Assembly (NCBI RefSeq): GCF_000003605.2
Contig: NW_003146291.1
Coordinates: 202,332-224,777, forward strand
Reading direction: 5' to 3'
DNA: 22,446 bases
Source of the DNA: Saccoglossus kowalevskii
Taxonomy: Eukaryota > Hemichordata > Enteropneusta > Harrimaniidae
Shown here one piece after another: positions 1 through 11,300 of the stretch; positions within the stretch are counted from its first letter, which is position 1; every line of letters starts with the position of its first letter. The notes under the pieces are model-generated. The model did not search any database and was not told the origin of the DNA. It worked only from the letters and a program-made list of their open reading frames with translations. The translations under genes were made by a program, and so were the position numbers.

Positions 1-1286
1 AGTTTTCGCCACTGACCTCTTCGATGTGCTGCAAATCTCTGACGATCTCTGACAACGGGATGTCGTCTTCATCCAACTCTGAATCATCATCATTTTCCAA
101 GTGGTCATCGACTGGGAAAATGGCGGGCCCCAGGCTTTTTTTCCAACACTTGTTTACCATTGATGACGTCACCTCACTCCAGGCTTCACCGATGACGTAG
201 ATCATTTCTTTGAAGTCCAAAGTTTTCAAAAAATCTTGCAAATTTATGACATCCCGGGTAACGATTTCGTAAAGCAGTTTTTTGCAGTAGCGTTTCTTCA
301 GTGCAGAAATAATTCCTGCGTCCATTGGCTGTATTTTACTTGTTGTGTTTTTCGGAAGAAAAACTGTACGAATCTTGCCCTCTTGTGTACAAAGTTTAGT
401 GACATCAGGGTGGGTGGGACAATAGTCAAGAAATAGAATTGCCTTCTGCTCCAAACCACGCCATCACAGAAATGATCGTACCGATGGAGCAAATTCTTCG
501 TGGAACCAATTCTTGAAAAGTTCCGATGTCATTTTTGCTGTGACTGTAACTGAGGGGTAAAGTTTCTCGGTTCACGTGTTTCATGCAGCGTGGGTTCTGG
601 AACTTGCCAATGCACAGGGGGACGCAGTTTGTGTTCCCCTGACGCGTTCGTACCAACAAGAATTGTTACACGGTCTTTATACTGCTTGTATCCTGTCACT
701 CTGTCCTCTTTTTGTTCTGTCGGGTAAACACTTGAAAAAGAGTCCGGTTTCATCGGCATTGTAAATTTGATCTGGACAGTATGCTCCTGACTTGACAATG
801 TCACAAAGTTCTGGAATGAACTTGGCAGCCGCCGTGTCATCGAAGGTTTATCTTCACTGGAAATTTTCAGAGCGCGGACACCATGTCGATTCTTCCACCG
901 ATAAAGCCACCCCGTAGAACCAGTAAAATTGGAATCAGAACCATGCATTTCTTTGGATAACGTGATTGATTTTTCCATAATCATGGGGCCGGAAACAGGG
1001 ATGTTCACTGCCCTTTGTTGTTCAAACCATAAATAAATTGCCTGATCAAGATCGCCGTCATTTGCCGTTCGCATTTTCTTTCGTTTCAGACCTTCCTGCT
1101 GACTACAGTTGTGAGCAAAAGCTCGCAACTCCTTTTCCTTTGCTTTGAATGTTGATATGCTACTCTTGGCAACGTCAAAGTCACGTGACAGGTTTGCTGC
1201 TTTTTCGCCAAGGCTGAGACGATGATGATACAGAGTTTATCATTAATGGACAGAATTTTTCGTTTGCAGGAGAGTGTAGAAGCCAT
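1..1286 (-). pseudogene. Tigger-like transposase remnant (HTH plus DDE domain), frameshifted
   Basis: Reading on the minus strand, MASTLSCKRKILSINDKL opens a CENP-B/Psq-type helix-turn-helix at 1286. The frame shifts near 1200 into a second frame holding DLDQAIYLWFEQQRA and STGWLYRWKNRHGV (CENP-B-type DNA-binding). Between about 855 and 690 the catalytic stretch with NADETGLFF is in a different frame. TILVGTNASGEHKL follows in the earlier frame. Further down are a TGA stop near 470, LDYCPTHP at about 430 (second catalytic Asp) and KNTTSKIQPMDAGI at about 330. Several frameshifts and a stop make it inactive; it cannot encode one protein as written. Confidence 0.85.
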
Positions 1287-1785
1287 AATAAAACTGGATA
1301 ACGCTGGAATTTAAGATTATGATGAGAAACGATGTTCACTGAGTAGAAACTCGAGTAAGAGTGGTTCTCCATGGCAAATGAGCCCTCTTTTAAAACAGAA
1401 TTCATAGATATGATTGGACCAGCAATAAGCAGAAATCACGATAAAGTATATCAACGAAAAATGCGAAATGGCGCTGATAATGAGGTGTGATAGTCCGCCG
1501 CTTTGAAAGCAAACATGTCGATGAAAAGACGTAAACCCTCTATCGCACCGCACCAAAGTGAAAACAGATTGGTGTGAGTATATGCTAAAGGATCGTAAAC
1601 AAAAGAATAATGATGTAAAAAGAATACTACCATTTATTAAGTGTAGGAGACAGCTGAGTGACGTCCAGATTTGCCGGAGCTGGTACATGTAACCTGTTAC
1701 CTCATTAATATGCAGGGGACATACAGTATGTTCGTTATATCCAGAAGTTCATTATAAAAGAGTTCGTTATAGCGAGGTTACAGTG
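1..1785 (-). mobile_element. pogo/Tigger-type DNA transposon, 5' half, degenerate
   Basis: The element ends at 1785 with a minus-strand terminus CACTGTAACCTCGCTATAACGAAC, resembling Tigger/pogo termini, flanked by TA (1786-1787) as expected for a Tc1/mariner-pogo target. A subterminal motif (ttcgttata) is repeated at 1730-1770. About 450 bases without coding sign lie between the terminus and the transposase start near 1286. The transposase remnant runs to the left edge, so the 3' terminus is outside. It lies in an RNGTT intron, in the same orientation as the gene. Confidence 0.82.
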
Positions 1786-1787
1786 TA

Positions 1788-2217
1788 TGCAAGTTAATTG
1801 AGCAGATTAATTTAAAACTAATATCAGGACATTCCTAATGAAATGTTTTTCTCGTCCAGTGATGTTGATAGATGGATATTGTAAATCACTTTTGATATAA
1901 GATACATAAACAAGCTGATAATAGTTGCATGTAACTAGTATGAAAATTTCTAATAACTGCAGACTATTATCCTTCATTGATTTACCTACACAAACAGCAT
2001 ATATAAATACAGTTGATTCATATGTAAATTAGCTAATTAATATGTATAGAATGTTATAAACTTTTATTAAATATTTGTCTGTACAAGCAGCAAGCATGTA
2101 CAAAGTTTCAACCTGATATACAAGGACATTCTAGAATCAATTAATTAATAGGCAAATTATTTAATTAAAATGCACAAATCGGTTCAGTCATGAAATTAGA
2201 CAAACAGTACACTTTAC
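1788..2217. other. RNGTT intron segment, nothing recognised
   Basis: AT-rich intron sequence between the last visible RNGTT exon and the Tigger element. I see short runs of ttaattaa-type sequence, but no exon and no element with clear ends. Confidence 0.6.
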
Positions 2218-2382
2218 CTTCACAGCTGTTGTAACATCCCAGAATGGTTTCGCTCTGATACCAAATGGTTCTCTAGTTCTGTCTATTCGTCCCTGTTTCA
2301 TCCATTCATGACGGACTCCAATTATCTCTTTATGAATACATAGCAACCGCCTCTCAAAATCAGTCTTTCCAACAGGCTGACC
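2218..2382 (-). CDS. RNGTT: RNGTT exon, codons 360-414 (last exon in window)
   Basis: Acceptor TTTCTCAG|G and donor GTGAAG|GTAAAG. It encodes [38 protein letters not shown] and KPFWDV. It matches the QPVGxxxFxxRLxCI...EPFxxRxKPF part of the guanylyltransferase domain. The remaining motifs, including the MDGLIFQP region, are not found between 1 and 2217, so they lie left of the window. Confidence 0.94.
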
Positions 2383-5300
2383 CTGAGAAATAAAACGAGG
2401 CAATAAAAAAACCATACTATTTTGTGTGTGATTTCTTTAAAATTGAAAGGACATGTTCATCTATCCTTCATCTAACCTTCAAATATCTAATGTAGTTATA
2501 ATGCAAGTGTGAATTGCCTGGTTACAAAGTTATGAATTCAGATTGAGATGGACACGTATTTCAGATGGCCAATCTTCATCATTGTGAGATGCTGAGAGAT
2601 GCTAAGATAGTTTTCCAGTATTTAATAATATTTGATGTTTATATGCCAAAAGCATATTATGATGTAATACTTGAGCAACTTGATGGATCAAGTCAGCCAT
2701 CTTGGGTTGACTGGCATCAATCTCCAGTAATGGTTACTTCTACCAAGTTTGTCAAAATTTTAGTGTATGCCGACACTAAAACAGACGATTTTTCGTTCAC
2801 TGTGCAATTATGCGTAATGAATTATATTTAAAGTGTAATAATTTGATTTTGAACATAATTATTATTGCTCAATGTCAAAATGCCAAAGTTCACCATCAAA
2901 TGTGTATAGCGCATTATCAAGGTTGAAAATATCCCAGAAATACTTTCATTTAGATGCTCCTACGTGTATGACTCAGTCTATAACCTTTGTTTGTCCTATT
3001 TTTAAATCGATTTCAAGTATCTCAAAAATACTTTTGAGTCGAATCTGAAGCGATATCAGATGCTACTGCATGTATGACACTATGTACATTGTTTGTTCTG
3101 TTCCTACCATCGATTTCAAATATAACCGAGGATCTTGATCTTGCATCGATGGAAAATAGTCTAATGCATTACACTTGCACAATTGCATGAATGAACAGAT
3201 AAAAACCAATCTAGGAAGGAGTATGTAATGTGTGAAAAAAAATTCTAATAAAGAGAAATTCATTTTTATTAAATCGGGAGGGTCGTCACCTGCGCATGTG
3301 TGGAGTCCCAAGTGACGATAACAACATACGCTGAAACGCAAAAACTCATGAGTAGACACTTGTTTGTAAACAATGACACGCTATGGCCATCTGACGCATG
3401 CGCAGGTGACGACTTCCCCGCTTTAACTTAATATGATAGCATGAAGCTAAACACTTTTTACAATAAGAATAATATGACACTAACCTCAAATGTAATGATA
3501 TCATATATCAAATATCGTGGTACTGATTGTTGATTGACTTTATCAATAATCATTTCCTGCAATAGAGAAATCAGAATTATAGTACATAAGTCAAGATAGA
3601 TCACGCTGACACTGTAAGTACTGTCAAAAATAAACATAATGAAATGTCATATTCGTGATCATGTGTAGATAATGTGAATTTAAGTTCACTTGCCCCAAAA
3701 TTTAAAACGTGAGCAAAATTGCAAGGACGTTTTGGTGGGAACAAATAAAATATTCAAAGGGTTAAATACTGAAAGGTTCTGACAATAGCAAATTGTCATC
3801 ACAGTTTTTATGAAATTGGAATTTGTGATATCACACATTAACAATAATTATTATTTTTTTCAATTCTTACTTGGAAATTGTATTCATTAAATGCCTAGAT
3901 TTAATTAGCAAAGTTTAGATACATGTATCTGGGAGTCCAATTATTATATTCTAATAACTACATTAGGCTGATACATGTAGATGCAATAATCCAAGAGAAA
4001 TGTGCAAGGGAGACTATTGTTTTCTTCTACACCATGTAACAGTCTGTGTCATGCACATCTAATAGCAAATCCATCTCATAGTTTTAATATTGCATTTTTT
4101 TGGGTGATAGAATCAAATCTAGCTTTCTTGGTGAAAGAAAAACAAGCTACCGTACTACTTCTAAGGTTAGAAAACTAATGCTTACCCCATCCAGTAATGT
4201 ATTTTTAATATGACCATTCTGTTTTCGCTGTGGAAATACAAGCTGTGGGACGGCAAATACGGCGTTATTTCTGTCAAACATGTAAATTTCACCAGGACCA
4301 TCTATCAACATCATATACCTAACAAAAAAATCATATTCTGTTAACGTATCACATTCAGTTACAGTTATAATCTGCACCGACCTTATTAGTAAATGCATAT
4401 ACCAACCATTTTTTCTTGTCTAGTTCAAAATAAAATACACTTTGTACATTTGCAAGTGCAAAAACTACATTTCAAATAATCACAAAATGCTAAAATTATC
4501 AAAATAGAAGGCACTCTAAAAATGCAAACTTCCACCACAGATGCTCAGTACTTATCCATATAATAACATATACATGTATCTCACAATAGTGAAGTATCCT
4601 TCAATAAAAGACAATTGGATCTAGATCTAGATCCCTCCTCAAAGTACTTGTTTGGAGGGCAACCCATGCTAAAATGCCTTTATTTGTAACTTGTAGTTAT
4701 CCTGCTTATGATGTTCACAAACAATTTAACAAACCCAAAATTTCAGTTAACATAGCAAGCAAATCCAGATCACTCTCAGGATTTAATGTGTTGGTTCTTT
4801 TTTCTTCAACACCCTTCTAACAATCATGAAAATTGATCCACAATTATCCAGTTCACAGACACTAAAGTTGACCACCATTAATATTTACTATGTAGGCATT
4901 AGTGGAGTGAGTAGAGCACTGTACAGATTAGATGCACTCACCTGACACCATCAGCTTTCCAGCTAACTTTATAAGGCTTGTTGTGTAAGAAATGAATGTT
5001 TTGTCGATCCATTGATACAGGCTGACTACCGGGAAAACCATTCCTTTAAGAAATACAAATTTCACTGTCAAACTAATACCAGTGTCAACTTTCCTTAACT
5101 TTCATAAAGTATTCATGTTTCTTGTTTGCTCATCCAATCTAAAATAAGGAATACATGTGTCGCATGATATGTATGCGGGAATGCCATCAGTGCAAACATA
5201 GACCATATTCGCTATGGTTTATACTGGATATAAAAACATCACCTTGTTTTGTGAACTACCATATTTGTCTTCAGTTAAGCGCCACCTTCAATTAGGTGCC

Positions 5301-8300
5301 AGTGCCATGAAAATATTGTATTTTACACCCCAATTAAGTGCCAGACAGTGTTGAAATTTTGGCACGTAATAATCGTGAATTGGCCGCCGGCGGATCAACT
5401 ACTGGACCGGTTAGTAGCGATAGAAGTGATCACGGAAGTCCCTCACAGTTACTGTATGATGGGCTTTTATGCAAATTTTTTTATAATCTCTATGTCTCTT
5501 TGGTTTACTGTAGAAATAGAATATATCCGTGTGGTTTTTAATTTAGCGAATTTCGCAGTAAGTCCATAAACACGAAATTAAAACTACGCGAAAATGTTAT
5601 TATAATTACTACTGAGTAATAATCGCAACTGTGGAATGCAGCATGACTGGATTTCGCTATCGTGATCATTTAGGGTACTACTAAGCGATGCATTTCTGTT
5701 GATCGTACGGCAAAATGTGAATGTTTTCTAAAGAATGATAATTTTTGTATAACTTTCCAGACTGTCTGAAAACAGGTCATTTACTTAGTATTTAAAATAA
5801 AGGCTTCAGTGACTAAGCGTCAGACTGTAATGTAAAATATTGCCAAGAACGGAGCAAGAACAATGGCTTGATGAAACACAGTTACCGGTACTGGAACTTG
5901 AAGTGCTTGAAATAAGCGCCATTTGAAACAAAGTTGCTCAAATTTAACCACAAATAAGCTCCACTACGAAATGAAAGTGTAACCAAGTGGCGCCTAATTG
6001 AAGACAAATACGGTATACTGTAACTTATGATGAAATGTCAAAATGGTTACAAACTCAATGAAATAACTATTAGGTACTGTGACAATTCTCCAGGGCCCAG
6101 CAGGGGTGTTTGTGGAGGATTCACTGGACAGTTTTTAATGGAGATGTGTGTAACCACTATACCTCACCACTTCATAATTATTACAGGCAAGGTAATAACA
6201 TCTTTCTATCCATGCATGCCTGATATCTTTTTTCAGAATCATAGAAATACTGGCTTGGCAAGTCAGTCATTTTAAATAAGGTAGCAAGGCAAATGGATGC
6301 GAGAAGTTTGAAGGAAAAGTCTAAGCTAACAACATAATGCTCTTGGGATGAATAGGGCTACACAAATTTAAGGATAATTTTTTGGATCAGATTCATAATT
6401 GTCAAAAAACAACTCAATATATAAAATGTTACATATATTTTTTGTACATAAAATATAAATCTAATATTAGTAAAATGATGATTATATAGTACACTCAATA
6501 TAGAAATGCCATTTTAAATAGCACAGGGGCCTATAGAAAGCAAGTGGTGTTGTTAAGTTTTGATATAGTTTGAAAATATTTGAACTATTCATAAAATAGA
6601 AAGAAAAGTGATAGATAAATTCATTATGTACCTATTTTATACCAACATCAAATATATTATTGGCTCAACTCACCCTCTCCAGCCACACATGTCCTGGCAT
6701 TTTCTCTGTAATTGCATTAACTTGGGTTGTGTAGTGAACTGAGTCACTCCTTCAACACCTTCCATAAACATGGCATTCTGAAGAGAAATCAGATCATATT
6801 TTAAATACAATACAATACAATCTGCCATATGCAAGTAAAATAATTTTCCAATATTTTGACAATAAATATCACAAGTTTATAGTAGTTGATTTTAAATAAT
6901 GAAAATAATAGTGTAAAATATGCATTAGCCGAAATGTATGAAGTATGGGCTCTACTATGGTACACTTTATATTGAGAGCTGGGAATATTCTCTGAATTCA
7001 TTGGGGGCATTGTGAGAGGATTACAGTCCCAGTCCATGTTTGAATATTATGTAAAAAAGTATTTTACTGGTGTTGTACACAGCATGTTCGACCAATATTA
7101 ATGGTATATTAAGGTTACTAAAATAGAAACTACATCATTATACTGATCACACTCTTGCTTTTGGTTATGACTTGAAAATAAAATTGTTCAACAAAAAATT
7201 ACAAATGGAAACAGTCCATAGCATCGAGTTCTATGTAATATGCATGCCTGAATCTTGTAGGCATCTTTTCACAAACTAGGATGCAACAAAAATTGTATAC
7301 CGGTATGTGAGATTGAATGAGCTATTTGTTATTGTGAATACTATACACCTTTGCCTCGGTTAAAAATACCCCAGTAATTGCATCATGTTATGTTCAACAA
7401 TGGATACATGCACCTTGTGTCAAATACAATGTTTGTATTCAATTGTATGCTGTATGATGACCATGACTCATTCTTTCATTCAAGCTACCTGACTGTGATT
7501 CATCCACGGAAGTTCTATCACGCCATCTTCATTGACTTAATTTTAAAATGTGGAAACTCGTATTGATATAATTTACTCTGCTGCAGCAGAAACATTACCG
7601 TATTATTTAATTCTCCCCTTCGTCTTTTTCTTTGGCCATCCCGTGTTGATCCATCTTCATTTCCATCATCATCCTGTGTGTCGTCAAACTCTGTGACCAA
7701 AACAAAGAAATATTGTTATTATAATCAGTAGGACATCCATCTGTAGGGTATCACTGGATATCACAGTGAAATTCCTTAAAATTAGTTCCTGTCAATGCCC
7801 TGCACTTTATGTTGATTCTATATATCAGAATGTAGCCACTACCGTAACACTTGTATGGAACCCTGTCTAGTGTAAAAAGGAAGTTTGTTCCAAACACATA
7901 AAATTCTGATTTAGATTGAGAAACTAATTTTTTCTCAAAGCATTACAGCTGAAGTAGTCAATTGAAATATACTGGTATTTTGATTTTACCAAAAGCAATA
8001 CATTGTATTTGTAGAACCCTAATATTAAAAAAACAGTTCAAAAAAGGGATACTCGTATGTTGCATGCCTCATGTCAACTACACTACTAGAAGGAATTGTA
8101 CAGAATATTATTACAAAATTGTATTGAAATACTATAATTACCGTTACACCAGTCTGGAAGCTCTGGAGCAGCCGGTGCATCTTCTTTATCGCCATAACGA
8201 CTGAAAAGTTCCAGAATATAATGTGCTTTATAGATTCCTGGTGGTCTAGCTTGGGTGAAACTTACAACAGCTGCATCAATGCTGAAAATAATTAAATGAA

Positions 8301-11300
8301 TAAAATAAATAAAGTCATGGCATAAAATTACAGAGTCATGAAATGAAATCATTTTTAAGAAAAAACAAATGCATATTAATATGCAAGACATGATGTATAA
8401 TGGAGTTGTGAAGTTCGATTGAATTATGGCACTGGAACAGCATTCATCAAGATCCTATCATATTAAATGTATACATTTTCATGCATTTTATAACACTAAA
8501 ATTGGCTGCCATTCAGCCATCTTAAATCGGATCTACAAACAAATACATGTGCAACATGATGTATGTATAAAGTTTGAATGTGATTGCCAAGGCATGTCCA
8601 GGGTACAGGTGAATGATGAATGAATAGATGGATGCACGAACGGATGCATGTCAATCCATGAGAACAATCACCAAATATTATCTATTATATTATAGCATTA
8701 TCAATACCAGTGAATTTTAAGGCATCATTGCTGCAGATTATTCACAATTAATGTGTCCCATTATTGAGGCCCTGTACCATGGATATAAATAGAATGTTGT
8801 TTTTGGTAATGAATAAAGTATTCAATTTTAAAATCGGCATCAAATAAAATAGTTCATTGCCAATAACAATGGAGTTTAATATTGCAATAAGACAACTGTG
8901 CAAGAACAATTGTAGCATTCCATCTAGTACACGCACTTCTAGATTTTGCGACTGATGCTGCTGTCATGGTGGCCGCCTGACTGGGTTGCCTGATCATGTA
9001 TTGTCGATGAACTAAGTTTACCCTAGGGTGTTTTTAACCAAGTATATGCGATAAATGAATTTGAAGTGTTTACAAAGCATGAGTACACATAGGTGAATTC
9101 GTTCTGCTTTTTGTAGTGAATTGTACTACATTATTTACAAAACAAAATCAACAAAAGACCAATGTGACTTGTATTCTCAGCGATGTTTCAACAGTAAATG
9201 TCACATTCTGCACAAACTAATGAAAGTATCCCTGTTCACTGGTGTGTGTTTCATTCATATAATCACATTGAAAATTCTAGTATAGCTTACACACGCAGGC
9301 TTTACAACCATGTTCAATCCAAACCCTCACTATACAGCAACAATCTTGGGGAGGTTGTGTATTCAAACTAGTGTAACGCAGTGCCAGGCTGCAGACAGGC
9401 ATCTGAGATGGCATACCCATGTACTGTTCACCAGTGCAGTCACTACATTGCTATTCAACATCACACATCAGTGACTCAAACACTCATAATGTAGTTTCTT
9501 TCGGATTTTGTTTTGTCATACAAGATTGTGAAAATGAATTTCAAGAATGATTAAATTATGCAGATTCAGAGGCAGGTGACTGTGAACTTTTCTCAAAGTT
9601 TTCTGCTTTATGGTGGAAGAAAATCCACTGGTATTGACAACTCAAGCACACTTTGTGCTCCATATAGGTATGTCACCCAGAGTTCGCTTTCACCCATTAC
9701 GGGTTGGCGGGTCATCAATTATTGTTTAATTATACATTATATTTATTGGCCAGGCAGCTTTTTCTTCAATTATTGGGGCAAACAGATAACTTGAAATATG
9801 GCAGGCTCTTGTTTTAAGATGAAGTTGATGTAGATATTTACAGAAAATTAGTGTACTAACCTCCAATCTAATTTTTCAACTAAATATGCTGCAATAAGAA
9901 ATCCACTTCTGTTGAATCCATGTGTGCAATGAACGCCTATAATGTCTAATGGATTTTTAGCTCGATATGATGCACACATTTCAATGAACACTCGGGTCTG
10001 ATCAGGAGATGGTGCCTCTCCAAACCTGCAAAAATACTCAAATCATTCTACAAAACAAAGTGGGTAGTAAAACATGTAGTCATACATTTATCACATAAGT
10101 ACTACATTTTATTTTAGGTGAATCACCTTTGAACCTGTTTATGGTTTTTCAAAAACTTTAATTATTTTAACAAATAAAAGGATGTCGATAGAAATTGGCT
10201 CAGTAGATTGTTTCACAGTGGAAAATTAGGCAGGCCTTAGGCTTAATTTTAATCCCAAAGTTAGGATGGCCCAACTGCAGTATGAACTACCGGGGGTAGT
10301 GCCAGATAATGTTTGCCAGTTTGCGATCATAGTTGTGCAGTCTCAAAACCTTTCCATACATGTATTCGCAAAAAAACTATGGCTGTGGGTGGATTCAATT
10401 CAACTGCAAAAAGAAACAAAATCCTGCCATCCATGATTCAAATTAGTTACGATAACTCCAAAACGATTTATGACATTATTGCAATGATGCCAACTACGTC
10501 AATAACAAGATTTGCTAGGTAAGTACAGAAAATCCCTGACATGCCACAAAATACAAAACGATAATTCTTACCCTCTGCACTGTAACTTAACATGTTTCAT
10601 GCCTTTACTCTCAACTATAGATTTATCATAAAATCTGGTTGTGTTTGTTAAATCAATTAACAGTCCCATTTTCAATTTCATAGAACTTAAGTATAAAAAT
10701 AACATATCAAGACCAAATCTGTTCTCTTCAGGTATCTGGTCATCATATCTTGAGCTGAGTGGTGTTTTGAATGGAAGAAAAGTTCCTGTGAGGAGAAGTA
10801 GAAGAAGAAATTACACTATTCATACACACACATGTATGTGACGTCTCATGAGCCGACATTAATTCATAACAAGAACACTACTGATAAAGTAAGACATAGT
10901 GCCTGGTTTATCTCTTACATCAAGAATTTGCACATTGATCATAGGGTTTTTTTTCCAAATTCAAATGAAAAAAATCCAATTTTCATAATTAATTCAATTT
11001 GGGGAAGATAATTAATCAGAAACCAGTGCAAGCGAAGCCATTAACTTAATTTCAGTTCAAATCAATTACTCTCAGTGTAACAAAGGCATTTCCTTTGCTT
11101 TTATATTATATTTATAAATTTCACAATTCAAACTGAAACTGGGGTTCTACTGGCCAATTGAATAACAAGTAAATGCTTTCGTACAGCATCATTGATTGGC
11201 TGGTTGGATTCAACTGCAATTGAAATTTATAAATACCGATATTTATAAAAAAAGGGAATTTCTTTGTTGTGCCGAGAGTACAACAAACCTATTCCCTTCA

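Noticed and set aside
2565-2831. 88-codon open frame on the plus strand starting [14 protein letters not shown]
   Set aside because: It lies antisense within an RNGTT intron, resembles no family I know, and has no splice partner or strong start context. Probably chance.
5338-5569. Two overlapping small open frames in the 5257-6015 element
   Set aside because: Overlapping in different frames, without similarity to a transposase or other family; most likely chance within a non-autonomous element.
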